Shown: positions 8,812 to 18,345, counted from the stretch's first letter. The stretch: 64,000 nucleotides of DNA from Halorussus rarus (GCF_003369835.1 NZ_QPMJ01000001.1:1235589-1299588), one strand, 5' to 3'. A program made the numbers and translations. The notes: generated from the sequence alone by a model not told the origin.

Positions 8812-9582
8812 ATGCGCCGCCGCCACCTCCTCGTCGGAATGACGACCGGGCTCGCCGGGGTCGCGGGCTGTCTCGGTTCCGGTCGGAAGAGCGAGGCCGA
8901 TTCCGCCGACGGCGGCACAGCTACCACGACCATGCCCGAACTCGCCGCTCCTTCTGACCGCGTCGACTCGAACGCGTACCTCACGACCCTCGAATCGCGC
9001 ATCGATGCGAGCGGATTCCCGGACCCGGACCCCGGCCTGATACCGTCGCTGACCGAGGCCCGGTTCGTCGTCGACGCTGCGACCGATGCAGGGAACCAGG
9101 AGTTCGCGTCGGCGGTCTCGGACCTGCGCCGCCCGGTGTTCGAACCGCTGGCGGACTTTGACGCGACGATGGCTCGGGCGCGGGAGACGACGGTGAATGA
9201 TCCGGAACAGTTCGTCGAGGAGCACCTGAGCCGGCGCGAGCGGACCTTCCTCGACTACCCGGCGCCGCCCCACCACTTCATCGAGGCCGCCGAGAACCGG
9301 GGCCGGCAGGTACTCGATACGACGGCCCGGCGCGCGGAACTCCGAGAGGCCGTCGGCGACTCCCCGTCCACCTATGTCGACCACCGGTTGACCGTCGAAA
9401 CGGTCGTCGCGGGCGGGACGGACATCGGTCGCGAGGTGTATCCGGAGTGGGCCGAACGAGATAGCAGATCCGGCATCGAGTACGACTCGGCGGACCATTA
9501 CGCGGACATCGTCGCCTTCAACGGCGCGCTGGCAGCCGAGGCGATGCTCGAGCACAACGGCAAGATCGTCACGCCGCCCTGA
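8812..9582 (+). CDS. Lipoprotein with helical domain, function unknown
   Basis: The 256-residue protein begins MRRRHLLVGM and has a lipobox GVAGC (C20), so it should be exported and lipid-anchored. After a short linker rich in Ser, Thr and Ala the sequence is mostly helical and acidic, with charged and aromatic clusters such as LDYPAPPHHFIEAAENR. Nothing matches a family I can name. The gene diverges from the PHP/asparagine synthase pair and is followed by a 360-bp spacer before purL. It is a real gene by codon use and signal sequence, but the function is open. Confidence 0.6.
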   Translation: MRRRHLLVGMTTGLAGVAGCLGSGRKSEADSADGGTATTTMPELAAPSDRVDSNAYLTTLESRIDASGFPDPDPGLIPSLTEARFVVDAATDAGNQEFASAVSDLRRPVFEPLADFDATMARARETTVNDPEQFVEEHLSRRERTFLDYPAPPHHFIEAAENRGRQVLDTTARRAELREAVGDSPSTYVDHRLTVETVVAGGTDIGREVYPEWAERDSRSGIEYDSADHYADIVAFNGALAAEAMLEHNGKIVTPP

Positions 9583-9942
9583 ATCCCGCCGTTTCTGTTT
9601 GGCCGGGAACGCGTCCCGAGTCGATATCCGACCCGGTTCCAGAACTCCGTTTCCCCGACAACCGGTAGCTTCGGGCCTCCTCGCGACCGTTGCTGAAAGC
9701 CGCGATTTCCGCGCAGAAGGCGATATTTCGTATATCGTTATTTGGTTTATCTGTCGGTGGCGGGCCGGCAATGATGGAATAAAGTATACATATTAGTGCA
9801 GTCAATTCGGCGGAACACGCCGAAACGTTCGCATAACGCGGCATCGCCAGTCGGCTCGACGACCGTTTCCTCGATACCGGCTGATGCCCACAGACGTGCA
9901 CATGGAAAGGCATTAATCCGCTCTGTCTGTACAGATGAGTGA
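9583..9942. other. Intergenic spacer upstream of purL with AT-rich segment and hairpin
   Basis: No convincing gene is present. Bases 9725-9800 are strikingly AT-rich for this genome and contain several TATA-like words. A perfect 7-bp hairpin, TTCGGCG/CGCCGAA with a GAACA loop, sits at 9806-9824. CATTAATCC near 9911-9919 is a plausible purL TATA element, placing the transcript start close to the purL ATG. The AT-rich block could be a decayed insertion or a second promoter. Confidence 0.4.
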
Positions 9943-12054
9943 ATGAGTCTCTCCGAGTCAGACCGCGAACTCGTCGTCGCCGAACTCGGTCGCGAGCCGA
10001 CCCCGGCGGAGGCGGCGCTGTTCGAGAACCTCTGGAGCGAACACTGCGCGTACCGGTCGTCGCGACCGCTGCTCTCGGCCTTCGATTCGGAGGGCGAGCG
10101 GGTCGTCGTGGGACCCGGCGACGACGCCGCGGTCGTGGAAGTCGCCGACGGCACGCATATCACGATGGGAATCGAGAGCCACAACCACCCGTCGTTCGTC
10201 GACCCCTACGACGGCGCGGCCACCGGCGTCGGCGGCATCGTTCGCGACACCCTCTCGATGGGCGCCTACCCCATCGCGCTCGCGGACTCGCTGTACTTCG
10301 GCGACTTCGACCGCGAGCACTCGCGGTACCTGCTGGAGGGCGTCGTGGAGGGCATCTCTGACTACGGCAACTCCATCGGCGTGCCGACGGTCGCGGGGAG
10401 TGCGGCGTTCCACCCCGACTACGAGGGCAACCCGCTGGTCAACGTGGCCTGCGTCGGCCTGCTGGACGAGGAGCGCCTGGTGACCGCGGACGCGAAGGAG
10501 CCGGGCGACAAGCTGGTGCTGGTCGGGAACGCGACCGGCCGCGACGGGCTGGGCGGCGCGAGCTTCGCCAGCGAGGACCTCTCGGAGGACGCCGAGACCG
10601 AGGACCGACCCGCGGTGCAGGTCGGCGACCCCTACACCGAGAAGCTGCTCGTCGAGGCCAGCGAGGCGCTGCTCGACCGCGATTTGGTCGAGGCCGCGCG
10701 GGACCTCGGCGCGGCCGGCCTCGGCGGCGCGTCCAGCGAGATGGTCGCGAAGGGCGGTCTCGGGGCCGACATCCGGCTGGAGGACGTCCACCAGCGCGAG
10801 CCGAACATGAACGCCCTGGAGATCCTGCTCGCCGAGTCCCAGGAGCGGATGTGCTACGAGGTCCGGGCCGAGAACGTCGACGCCGTCCGGCAGGTGGCCG
10901 AGAAGTACGATCTGGGCTGCTCGGTCATCGGCGAGGTCACGGAGGGCAACTACGTCTGCACCTTCGAGGGCGAGACCGTCGTCGACGTCGACGCCGAGTT
11001 CCTCGGCGACGGCGCGCCGATGAACGACCTGGCCGCCGAGGAACCGTCTCAGCCGGGACGGGACCTGCCGGACGTCGACCTCCCCGACGCCTTCGAGTCG
11101 GTCGTCGGGCACCCGAACACCGCGAGCAAGCGCTGGATTTACCGGCAGTACGACCACGAGGTCCAGGTACGGACCGCCACGGGGCCGGGCGACGACGCCG
11201 CGGTGCTGGCGCTCCGCGAAGCGAACACCGGCCTCGCCATCTCCTCGGGCGCGGAACCCAACTGGACGACGGCCGCCCCGTACGACGGCGCCCGGGCGGT
11301 CGCGCTGGAGAACGCGACCAATCTCGCCGCGAAGGGCGCGACGCCGCTGGCGGCGGTCGACTGCCTGAACGGCGGCAACCCCGAGAAGCCGGACGTGTAC
11401 GGGGGCTTCGAAGGCATCGTCGACGGGCTGGCCGACATGTGCCGAGAACTCGGCGCGCCGGTAGTCGGCGGCAACGTCTCGCTGTACAACGACTCCCCCT
11501 CGGGGCCGATTCCGCCGACGCCCACGCTGGCGATGACCGGGACCAAGGAGGGGTACGACGCACCGCCCGCCGCGCTCGCGGGCGAGGGAACCCTGCTCGT
11601 CGTCGGCCACGACGGCGGGAATCGACTCGGCGGCTCGGAGTTTCTGGCGCAGGCCGGCGGGACCGACCGCTTCCCCGCGCTGCCCGAGAACCCCCGCGAG
11701 GTCGTGGAGGCGCTCGCCGGCGTCGCGGACGAGGAGGCGACCCTCGCGGTCCACGACGTGAGCCACGGCGGTCTCGCGGTCGCGCTCGCCGAGGTAATCA
11801 CCGAGGAGGCTGGGGCCGACGTGACGGTCGAGAGCGGCGAGGCGCTGTTCGCCGAGACGCCCGGCCGTGCGGTCGTCGAGACGACCGACCCCGACGCGGT
11901 CCGGGCGACCTTCGACGGCGTCGCGCCGGTGTCGGAACTCGGTACTGCGGACGAGTCGGGCGCGCTCGACCTGACCGCGGGTGGGGAGTCGATGCGCTAC
12001 GACGCCGCGGAGATCGCGACGCTGCGGGACGTGCTGGCGCGCGAGCTCGACTGA
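9943..12054 (+). CDS. purL: Phosphoribosylformylglycinamidine synthase subunit II
   Basis: The 703-residue enzyme is the small-type PurL, which with PurQ and PurS converts FGAR, ATP and glutamine to FGAM in the fourth step of purine synthesis. Visible landmarks are the SEHCAYRSS motif near 32-40, GPGDDAAVV at 57-65 and ESHNHPS at 78-84. A second ATP-grasp-like half carries another GPGDDAAVL and a [15 protein letters not shown] segment. The C-terminal part has [15 protein letters not shown]. The length is normal for the archaeal and Gram-positive form, which lacks the glutaminase domain. purQ and purS are not nearby. Confidence 0.96.
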   Translation: MSLSESDRELVVAELGREPTPAEAALFENLWSEHCAYRSSRPLLSAFDSEGERVVVGPGDDAAVVEVADGTHITMGIESHNHPSFVDPYDGAATGVGGIVRDTLSMGAYPIALADSLYFGDFDREHSRYLLEGVVEGISDYGNSIGVPTVAGSAAFHPDYEGNPLVNVACVGLLDEERLVTADAKEPGDKLVLVGNATGRDGLGGASFASEDLSEDAETEDRPAVQVGDPYTEKLLVEASEALLDRDLVEAARDLGAAGLGGASSEMVAKGGLGADIRLEDVHQREPNMNALEILLAESQERMCYEVRAENVDAVRQVAEKYDLGCSVIGEVTEGNYVCTFEGETVVDVDAEFLGDGAPMNDLAAEEPSQPGRDLPDVDLPDAFESVVGHPNTASKRWIYRQYDHEVQVRTATGPGDDAAVLALREANTGLAISSGAEPNWTTAAPYDGARAVALENATNLAAKGATPLAAVDCLNGGNPEKPDVYGGFEGIVDGLADMCRELGAPVVGGNVSLYNDSPSGPIPPTPTLAMTGTKEGYDAPPAALAGEGTLLVVGHDGGNRLGGSEFLAQAGGTDRFPALPENPREVVEALAGVADEEATLAVHDVSHGGLAVALAEVITEEAGADVTVESGEALFAETPGRAVVETTDPDAVRATFDGVAPVSELGTADESGALDLTAGGESMRYDAAEIATLRDVLARELD

Positions 12055-12131
12055 AGCGGCAGTTCAGAGGCGCCTGCGGAAAATTATACTCTTCGCTCGG
12101 TCTGCAGTGCTCGGAACGGATTCCGCGTCGG

Positions 12132-12374
12132 TCAGGACAGCACGAGCGGGACCGCGAACGCGATCGCCAGTCCGATCGCGAGGACCGCGAAGCCGACGCC
12201 GACTTGCGAGGAGCTGAACTCCTGCATCGGCGAGGTCACGCGGTCCATCTCCTCGGCCTCGTGGCCGTGGATGTCGTCGGTGTGGTCGTCCATCTCGGCG
12301 TAGTCGTCGTGGTCGACCTCGAGGTTCTCGCTGTCGTCGGCGTCAACGCGGTCGTCTTCGTCGTGCTCGGTCAT
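12132..12374 (-). CDS. Small acidic membrane protein, function unknown
   Basis: From the ATG ending at 12374 the protein has 80 residues. The first 50 are very acidic and rich in Asp, Glu and His, followed by RVTSPMQEFSSSQVGVGF and one C-terminal transmembrane helix (AVLAIGLAIAFAVPLVL). The TSPMQEF-type juncture followed by a single helix is, from memory, a conserved haloarchaeal small-protein design, but I assign no function. A histidine-rich acidic tail could bind metal; that is speculation. It converges on purL and diverges from the GH13 gene. Confidence 0.65.
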   Translation of the reverse strand: MTEHDEDDRVDADDSENLEVDHDDYAEMDDHTDDIHGHEAEEMDRVTSPMQEFSSSQVGVGFAVLAIGLAIAFAVPLVLS

Positions 12375-12446
12375 ACTAGGTGGTTCCGGGGCCTCCCACT
12401 TAAGCGCAACCAAACCTAAACCGCCGGGACCCGAACCACGGACCCG

Positions 12447-14270
12447 ATGGGGGAGGAAGTCAGCACGTCAGCAGACGAGAGTAGCGATGCGGCGGACGCG
12501 AGCCGTGTCCTCGGAGACGGGGGTCGAGACCCCGAAGACGACGGCCGGAACACCGACGGGGTCGACTGGAGCGCCGTCGACGCCGACCGCGAGTGGTGGA
12601 AGGAGTCGGTCGTCTACCAGATCTACCCGCGGAGCTTCTTCGACGCCGACGGCGACGGCGTCGGCGACTTGCGGGGCGTCGAGGAGAAACTGGACTACCT
12701 CGTCGCTCTCGGCGTGGACGTGGTGTGGCTCAACCCGGTCTACGACTCGCCGAACGCGGACAACGGCTACGACATCCGGGACTACCGGGCCATCATGGAC
12801 GAGTTCGGCACGATGGACGACTACGACCGGCTGCTGGAGGGTTTCCACGACCGGGACATCCGGCTCATCATGGACCTGGTGGTCAACCACACCTCCGACG
12901 AACACGAGTGGTTCCGGCGGTCGCGCGAGTCGACCGACGGCGACTACCGCGACTTCTACATCTGGCGCGAGGGCCGGGGCGACGGCCCAGGCGGCAAGGG
13001 GGAGCCGCCCAACAACTGGGAGTCGGCGTTCGGCGGATCGGCCTGGACCTACGACGAGCGGACGGAGGCGTACTACCTCCACCTCTTCGACGAGAAGCAG
13101 CCCGACCTCAACTGGGACAACCCCGAGGTCCGCGCCCGGGTCTACGACATGATGGAGTGGTGGCTCGACAGGGGCATCGACGGCTTCCGGATGGACGTCA
13201 TCGACCTCATCTCGAAGGCCGAGGGGCTGCCCGACGGCGACCCCGACTCGGGGTGGACCGGCGCCGAGCACTTCATGACCGGACCCCGCGCCCACGAGTT
13301 CGTCGCCGAGATGTACGAGGAGGTGCTGGAAGGCAGGGACGTGATGACGGTCGGCGAGATGCCCGGCGCGACCGTCGAGGAGGCCCGGCAGTACCTCGTC
13401 CCGGACGGCGACGGGCTGGACATGATCTTCCACTTCGAGCACGTCAGCCTCGACCACGGCGAGAGCGGCGACCGGTGGAGCGTCGGCGACCTGGACCTCG
13501 CGGAGTTCAAGCAGGTCGTCGCGAAGTGGCAGACCGGCCTGTACGGCGAGGGCTGGAACAGCGTCTACCTCGGCAACCACGACTGGCCCCGGATGGTCTC
13601 GCGGTTCGGCGACGACGGCCTCTACCGCATCGAGTCGGCCAAGCTGCTGGCCACGCTACTCTTCACCCTCCGGGGGACGCCGTACGTCTACCAGGGCGAC
13701 GAGATCGGCATGACGAACTTCCCGTTCGAGCGGGAGTCGCAGGTCCGGGACGTCAGCGCCCGGAACTTCGTCGAGCGGAAGCGCGAACAGGGGTGGGAGA
13801 TGGACGACATCCTCGAGGTCGTGAGCCACCGCGGCCGGGACAACGCCCGGACGCCGATGCAGTGGTCCGACGGCGAGCACGCGGGCTTCACCGAGGGCGA
13901 GCCCTGGATGCCGGTCAACCCGAACTACGACGCAGTGAACGTCGCCGAAGCGACGGCGCGGGAGGACTCGATCTGGCACTACTACCGGGAACTCATCGAG
14001 TTCCGGCAGTCGACGCCGGTCGCCGTCTACGGCGACTTCGAGCTCCTCCTGCCCGACGACCCGGACGTCTTCGCCTACCTCCGGACGCTCGCCGACGACC
14101 GCCTGCTGACGGTCCTGAATCTCTCGGAGGGGACGCCGACGTTCACGCTACCGGAGAGCGTCTCGTACGACGACGCCGACTGCGTCCTCCACAACTATGC
14201 GGTCGACGCCGAGGCGCCCCGGTCGTTCGAACTGCGACCCTGGGAGGCCCGAGTGTACGAACTGGAGTGA
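12447..14270 (+). CDS. GH13 alpha-glucosidase / oligo-1,6-glucosidase-like
   Basis: A 607-residue cytoplasmic glycoside hydrolase. An acidic 45-residue extension precedes WWKESVVYQIYPRSF, the usual start of the (beta/alpha)8 barrel in the oligo-1,6-glucosidase/alpha-glucosidase group. The catalytic triad is complete: nucleophile D250 in GFRMDVI, acid/base E304 in VGEMPG and stabiliser D379 in LGNHDWPR. A Trp follows this last Asp where most relatives have Gln (NHDQPR), which may alter the -1/+1 subsite. No signal peptide is present, so it likely acts on imported maltose or isomaltose-type sugars. No transporter is adjacent. Confidence 0.88.
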   Translation: MGEEVSTSADESSDAADASRVLGDGGRDPEDDGRNTDGVDWSAVDADREWWKESVVYQIYPRSFFDADGDGVGDLRGVEEKLDYLVALGVDVVWLNPVYDSPNADNGYDIRDYRAIMDEFGTMDDYDRLLEGFHDRDIRLIMDLVVNHTSDEHEWFRRSRESTDGDYRDFYIWREGRGDGPGGKGEPPNNWESAFGGSAWTYDERTEAYYLHLFDEKQPDLNWDNPEVRARVYDMMEWWLDRGIDGFRMDVIDLISKAEGLPDGDPDSGWTGAEHFMTGPRAHEFVAEMYEEVLEGRDVMTVGEMPGATVEEARQYLVPDGDGLDMIFHFEHVSLDHGESGDRWSVGDLDLAEFKQVVAKWQTGLYGEGWNSVYLGNHDWPRMVSRFGDDGLYRIESAKLLATLLFTLRGTPYVYQGDEIGMTNFPFERESQVRDVSARNFVERKREQGWEMDDILEVVSHRGRDNARTPMQWSDGEHAGFTEGEPWMPVNPNYDAVNVAEATAREDSIWHYYRELIEFRQSTPVAVYGDFELLLPDDPDVFAYLRTLADDRLLTVLNLSEGTPTFTLPESVSYDDADCVLHNYAVDAEAPRSFELRPWEARVYELE

Positions 14271-14340
14271 GGGTCGGACGTGTCCTAATCGGCCCGAAGA
14301 ATAGTTCTGTGACGGTGGGTTTCTGAGGCCCGCGCACGCT

Positions 14341-14361
14341 GGCGCGACCTGGTGTCGCGCC
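14341..14361. repeat. Perfect 8-bp hairpin
   Basis: GGCGCGAC pairs with GTCGCGCC around a CTGGT loop. It lies 71 bp after the GH13 stop. It could fold in the 3' end of that transcript, but no T tract follows, so a classical terminator is doubtful. Confidence 0.55.
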
Positions 14362-14377
14362 ATCGTCCTGCGAGGGA

Positions 14378-14397
14378 CGAGTGAGCGAAGCGAACGA
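14378..14397. repeat. 20-bp word repeated at 24507-24526
   Basis: CGAGTGAGCGAAGCGAACGA is found exactly here and again at 24507-24526, both times in an intergenic spacer rich in inverted repeats. Partial forms occur elsewhere, for example after hisF at 17104-17130 in inverted orientation. Confidence 0.6.
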
Positions 14398-14489
14398 GGA
14401 GCTAGGGAGGTTCGAGGCTCTCGCTCGGTGATACAGCAGACTAAGACGCGCTCGCCTCCGCGAATCGCGGTCTGGGTGGATGAAAGGGG

Positions 14490-14511
14490 CCGCGGGCTCG
14501 CGAGCCCGCGG
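14490..14511. repeat. 22-bp perfect palindrome
   Basis: The 11-base arms (CCGCGGGCTCG and its complement) meet without a loop. Outside them, GAAAG and CTTTC form a further inverted pair after a short mismatch. The structure could be a cruciform, a protein-binding site or the end of a MITE-like repeat. Confidence 0.6.
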
Positions 14512-14607
14512 GGGCTTTCTGAAACGTTATCCCACCGACTCGGCTGTTCGCTCTCGTAGTCGCGCCACCACAGTTTTTCGAAGTAAAACCAACTCCCCTT
14601 CGAAGAA

Positions 14608-14934
14608 CTACTCGTCCTCGTAGTGGACCGTCTCGTCCACCGCCGGAATCATCTTCGTCGCGTCCATGTCGAGGAACGACGCGGCGTCCTCCTGGACCTC
14701 GGCGCCCGGCTCGGACTCGAACGACTCGTTCATCGCGCCGGGGTCGTCGAACCAAAGCTGCGCCACGTAGTCGTAGCCGGCCTTCTCCGGGTCGGTCGGG
14801 ACCGAGGAGGTGTACCGCCGCAGATTCGGCAGGTCGTTCACCAGCGGCGCGTGCTCCTCGCGCATGTACTCGATGCACTCCTCGTGGGTCGTGCCGTCGG
14901 CCCGGGACGCCAGGATCACCATCTTGCAGGTCAT
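14608..14934 (-). CDS. EthD-family protein
   Basis: The 108-residue protein has the ferredoxin-like EthD / dimeric alpha-beta-barrel pattern. It opens with TCKMVILASRADGTTHEECIEY cut into a strand and helix, followed by EHAPLVNDLPNLRRYTSSVP, where H and the LPNLRRY motif are family hallmarks. YDYVAQLWFDDPGAMNESF and a C-terminal LDMDATKMIP strand complete the fold. Relatives include EthD of ether-degradation loci and many small enzymes or chaperone-like proteins of unknown role. No pathway neighbours are visible, so only the family is assigned. Confidence 0.85.
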   Translation of the reverse strand: MTCKMVILASRADGTTHEECIEYMREEHAPLVNDLPNLRRYTSSVPTDPEKAGYDYVAQLWFDDPGAMNESFESEPGAEVQEDAASFLDMDATKMIPAVDETVHYEDE

Positions 14935-15044
14935 GCGGTTCCGGGAGTTCGGCGCGCGCAGTAGTCAAAGTTTGGATGGCGCGATAAGTGTTAGATATCC
15001 CATGAATCAAAGCGTCCTTGTACGCTCGCGCCGGAGTACGACCA

Positions 15045-15701
15045 ATGACCGACGGCAGGGTCATCGCCGAGATTCGGCTCACTCACCCCGAGCTCGTGCT
15101 GACCCGGACCATCCGGGCGGTCCCGGAGATGACCACCGAACTGGAGTACCAGACGATCGCCGGCCCGGAGTCGTACTACCTGTTCTTCAAGGTGTCCGGC
15201 GGCGACTTCGACGCGTTCGACGCCGCCGTCGCCGAGGACCCGACGGTCGGCGAGAGCGTCGTGACCGTTGAGGGCGATGACTTCCGCATCTACCGGATGC
15301 TGCTGGCCTCCGCCGACCACCTGGTGTTGCCCGAGGCGGCCAACCTCGGCATGCGGATACTCCGCGCTAGAGACTCGGACCCCGACGGCGGCTGGCTCGC
15401 CACGCTGGAGGTCCCCGAACTGGCGGCGCTCCAGCGGTTCCGCGACCACTGCGCCGACCGGGGCGTCGACTTCGCGGTCGTCCGGCTCTACCGCGCCGAC
15501 GACGACGACGGCTCGGAGTTCGGCCTGACGCCGGTCCAGCGCGACACGCTGGTCGCCGCCTACGAGCACGGCTACTTCGAGAATCCCCGAGACGCGTCGG
15601 TCGGCGACCTGGGCGACCTGCTCGGCGTCTCGCCGTCGGCCGTGAGCGGGCGGCTCCGACGCGGGATCCGAAATCTGGTCGAGTCGACGCTGCTGCGCTG
15701 A
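15045..15701 (+). CDS. Bat-type helix-turn-helix transcriptional regulator
   Basis: Using the ATG at 15045 the protein has 218 residues. The N-terminal 150 residues form an alpha/beta sensory-type domain of the bacterioopsin-activator family. The C-terminal 55 residues carry the characteristic HTH: LTPVQRDTLVAAYEHGYF, NPRDASVGDLGDLLGVSPSA, then VSGRLRRGIRNLVES. These regulators bind promoters and respond to redox, light or metabolic cues. It is monocistronic, divergent from the EthD gene across a 110-bp spacer, which might be its target region. The effector is unknown. Confidence 0.87.
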   Translation: MTDGRVIAEIRLTHPELVLTRTIRAVPEMTTELEYQTIAGPESYYLFFKVSGGDFDAFDAAVAEDPTVGESVVTVEGDDFRIYRMLLASADHLVLPEAANLGMRILRARDSDPDGGWLATLEVPELAALQRFRDHCADRGVDFAVVRLYRADDDDGSEFGLTPVQRDTLVAAYEHGYFENPRDASVGDLGDLLGVSPSAVSGRLRRGIRNLVESTLLR

Positions 15702-15770
15702 ACGGCGCCGTCTTAAAACCTCCAGAATGCCGCGTCCACCTTCAACCGTCTGCCCGGACTACTTCCGGCG

Positions 15771-16172
15771 ATGACCGACCCGACTGCGCAGTCTCGGCCC
15801 GAACCGCTTTACCGGACGACGCACGACTTCTCCGACGGACGCTCTCTTCAGCTCGCCATCGTCGAGGCGCTCGCTGCGACCGAGAACGCTCCGCGGACCG
15901 CGGTGCGCCCGCTGTACCTGTCGGTCGAAACCGACTCGCTCGAGAGCCTGTTCGCCCACGCGGAGGCCCGCGACGCGACCCTCGACGTGACCTTCGACGT
16001 GGAAGACTACCGGGTCGAGGTCGACAGCGACGGGCGGGTCGCGGTCTACGAGGCGGACGGCGAGGGCGTCGAATTCGGCGAGGGTGAGGGATGCGAAGCC
16101 GGCGAGAACGGTATCGACGTCGACGAGAGCGACGGAACCGGAGACCGCCGCGCCGAGCGTCCCCGCGCGTAG
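15771..16172 (+). CDS. HalOD1-domain protein
   Basis: This 133-residue protein has the pattern of the haloarchaeal HalOD1 output domain in its first 90 residues: SLQLAIVEALAATENAPRT, then VRPLYLSVETDSLESLFAHA, then a two-strand end DVTFDVEDYRVEVDSDGRV. HalOD1 is usually attached to receiver or sensory domains but often stands alone, as here. The last 40 residues are a low-complexity acidic tail. It probably acts as a small partner in signalling; the binding target is unknown. Confidence 0.75.
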   Translation: MTDPTAQSRPEPLYRTTHDFSDGRSLQLAIVEALAATENAPRTAVRPLYLSVETDSLESLFAHAEARDATLDVTFDVEDYRVEVDSDGRVAVYEADGEGVEFGEGEGCEAGENGIDVDESDGTGDRRAERPRA

Positions 16173-16287
16173 CCGACCGCCGGCGACCGCCTTCCGTTCG
16201 TCGTCCCCGTCACCGGTCGCCGTTCCGCGACGTCCCGGGAGTCCGGACCCCTTTTAACGGTTCACGCCCTGAGCTTCGCGTATCTAG

Positions 16288-17103
16288 ATGACTCTCACTA
16301 AGCGCATCATCCCGTGCATCGACGTGGACTTGGACGAGGACGGGAACCCCGCGGTGTACACCGGCGTCAACTTCGAAGACCTCGAGTACACCGGCGACCC
16401 GGTCGAGATGGCCCGGGCGTACAACGAGTCGGGCGCCGACGAGTTCGTCTTCCTCGACATCACCGCGAGCGCCGACGGCCGCGAGACCATGCTCGGCGTG
16501 GTCGAGGACGTGGCCGACGAGATATTCATCCCGCTCACGGTGGGCGGCGGCATCCGGACGACCGACGACATCAAGGAGACGCTCCGGGCGGGCGCCGACA
16601 AGGTCTCGATCAACTCCGGCGCCATCGCGAACCCCGACCTCATCACGCGTGGCGCCGACGCCTTCGGCAGCCAGTGCATCGTCATCTCGGTCGACGCCAG
16701 GCGCCGGTTCGACGAGCGCGGCGAGCACTACGTCGACGTCGACGGCGAGTCCTGCTGGTTCGAGTGCACCGTCAAGGGCGGCCGCGAGGGGACCGGCCTC
16801 GACGTCGTCGAGTGGGCTGCGGAGGCCGAGGCCCGCGGCGCCGGCGAACTGTTCGTCAACTCCATCGACAAGGACGGCACGAAGGACGGCTACGACATCC
16901 CGCTGACGAAGGCGGTCTGCGACGCGGTCGACACCCCGGTCATCGCCTCCTCGGGGTGCGGCGGCCCGGAGGACATGTACGAGGTGTTCACCGAGGCGGG
17001 CGCGGACGCCGGTCTGGCGGCCTCGATCTTCCACTTCGGCGAGTACTCCATCCGCGACATCAAGGAGTACCTCGACGACCGCGACGTGCCGGTCCGTCTC
17101 TGA
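16288..17103 (+). CDS. hisF: Imidazole glycerol phosphate synthase cyclase subunit
   Basis: The 271-residue (beta/alpha)8 enzyme uses ammonia from HisH to convert PRFAR to imidazole glycerol phosphate and AICAR in histidine synthesis. The first strand gives RIIPCIDVD, with the catalytic D12. The second catalytic Asp is in [10 protein letters not shown]. Phosphate-binding [14 protein letters not shown] and the late [12 protein letters not shown] segments are all intact. An insertion of acidic residues follows strand 1 ([13 protein letters not shown]), as in haloarchaeal relatives. No other his gene is adjacent, so the pathway is scattered. TTTTAACGG about 40 bp upstream is the likely TATA element. 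Confidence 0.97.
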   Translation: MTLTKRIIPCIDVDLDEDGNPAVYTGVNFEDLEYTGDPVEMARAYNESGADEFVFLDITASADGRETMLGVVEDVADEIFIPLTVGGGIRTTDDIKETLRAGADKVSINSGAIANPDLITRGADAFGSQCIVISVDARRRFDERGEHYVDVDGESCWFECTVKGGREGTGLDVVEWAAEAEARGAGELFVNSIDKDGTKDGYDIPLTKAVCDAVDTPVIASSGCGGPEDMYEVFTEAGADAGLAASIFHFGEYSIRDIKEYLDDRDVPVRL

Positions 17104-17245
17104 GCGATAGTTCGCTTCGCTCGGCTCTCCACCTGGCGGTGCTTCGCTGTCGGCGAGTACGGTCGAAAAACGAGCCGGTTCGGGGTCCGACGGGAGCGCG
17201 GAGTCGCGCCCCCGGTCGACGATTTTCTCGCGGTCGACGGTTCCC

Positions 17246-17995
17246 TTACAGGTCGGGCGCGCGGAGCGCGCTCGACTCGTTGCCGGCCGCGGTCGTGGTC
17301 TCCTGGCCGCCGAGGCCGCCGCCGAGGACGCCGATGCCGATGGAGGCGTTCTCGACGCTGACGCCGTCTGCCTCGACGCTGTCGAGGACGGCGCTGCCGA
17401 CCGACATGTTACCGACCTCGACCGTCGGCTGGCCCTCGACCTGCGGGTCGGCCGCGCCGCCGGGCGACAGCGACGTCCGCACGCTGTTGACCTCGACGTC
17501 ACCGACGCTGGCCGCGTTCACGACGAGCGAGTCGATGTCGATCTCCGAGAGCGTGGCGTTCTGGACCGAGGCGTTCGCGGTCTCGGGCGGCGTCTCGCCG
17601 CCGAACAGCTGTTCGGCGACGGTCTGGTTCCGGATGGTGACGTCGCGGAGCGTCACGTTCTGCAGCGTGGCGTTGACGACCGTCAGGTTCGACGCCGTGG
17701 CGGTGCCCAGCGAGTCGCCCTGGGTCGTCCCGGCCGCGGTCGTCTCCGCGCCGGTCAGGTCGCCGGCGCTCAGCGACGTCTCGTTGAGCACGACCTGCCC
17801 GACGGTGGCGTTGGTCAGCTGCAACTGCTGGATGGTCAGGTTATCGTAGGTCAGTTGGGTGTCCTCCTGGACGGCGACGTCGGCCGCGGCGGTCGCGGCG
17901 TCGGCACTGGCGTGTCCGTTCGGCGCCGCGGCGAGCGCCGAGGAGGCGCCGCCGAGCAGTACGAGCGTGGCTACGACTACTGCGCGCGTTCTCAT
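17246..17995 (-). CDS. Secreted, sequon-rich ladder-repeat protein
   Basis: From the ATG ending at 17995 the protein has 249 residues with a Sec signal peptide (MRTRAVVVATLVLLGG, then ASSALAAA). The mature part consists of short, regularly spaced hydrophobic rungs alternating with Asn-x-Ser/Thr, for example LTIQQLQLTNATVGQVVL and SNLTVVNATLQNVTLRDVTI. At least twelve N-glycosylation sequons fall in about 225 residues. This spacing suggests a right-handed beta-helix or pentapeptide-like solenoid coated with sugar. No enzyme motif is seen. It may be a cell-surface or extracellular structural protein. The GC-rich gene fits the host codon use. Confidence 0.65.
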   Translation of the reverse strand: MRTRAVVVATLVLLGGASSALAAAPNGHASADAATAAADVAVQEDTQLTYDNLTIQQLQLTNATVGQVVLNETSLSAGDLTGAETTAAGTTQGDSLGTATASNLTVVNATLQNVTLRDVTIRNQTVAEQLFGGETPPETANASVQNATLSEIDIDSLVVNAASVGDVEVNSVRTSLSPGGAADPQVEGQPTVEVGNMSVGSAVLDSVEADGVSVENASIGIGVLGGGLGGQETTTAAGNESSALRAPDL

Positions 17996-18345
17996 GACGG
18001 CCGAGAGTTGCCCGACTGGACCAATAAACGGACGCGACCGTTCCGAGATTCCGTGCCCGATTACGACGATTAGGCCGCGATTATTCCCGTCCAGCAGGTG
18101 CGCTCCGACTCCTTTCCGACAGGCCCCTCCCTGGCGGGTGATGAACGGAGTTGAAGGGACTGAACTGAGGTTGCGAGCGGTCGTCTCACTGCTGCGAGCG
18201 GGCGGGGCCCGTCGCCACACCGACGAAAATGGACGCGAGAAGGCGGGACGCGAGGATGCCGGGCGCCAGCAAGTAGAGAACAGATTCCGTCGGCGGTCGA
18301 CGGAGTTGCACGTCTCGCGACCGGCCGAGTCCGGACGCGACGGGG
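17996..18345. other. Intergenic spacer, nothing identified
   Basis: These 350 bases separate the divergent start of the sequon-rich secreted protein from the 3' end of rpoL. Short open stretches exist but none has convincing codon use or a recognisable product. No tRNA-like fold was seen. The portion next to 17996 should contain the secreted protein's promoter; an AATAAACG word lies at about 18026. Confidence 0.4.

Larger units (their letters stand above)
14271..14607. other. Intergenic spacer with strong palindromes
   Basis: This 337-bp gap between the convergent GH13 and EthD genes has no credible gene. It holds a perfect 8-bp hairpin, a 22-bp perfect palindrome and a 20-bp word repeated exactly near 24.5 kb. 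The composition, with runs of GAGCGAAGCGAAC and GGGGC, looks like a haloarchaeal intergenic repeat or a decayed small mobile element rather than coding DNA. Confidence 0.5.

Noticed and set aside
9569-9913. 114-codon minus-strand frame upstream of purL
   Set aside because: It starts inside the promoter region, crosses the AT-rich block and hairpin, and has no domain or codon bias.
14341-14361. Rho-independent-style terminator after the GH13 gene
   Set aside because: The hairpin is strong but is not followed by a T tract, and archaeal termination depends mainly on T runs; it is listed only as a repeat.
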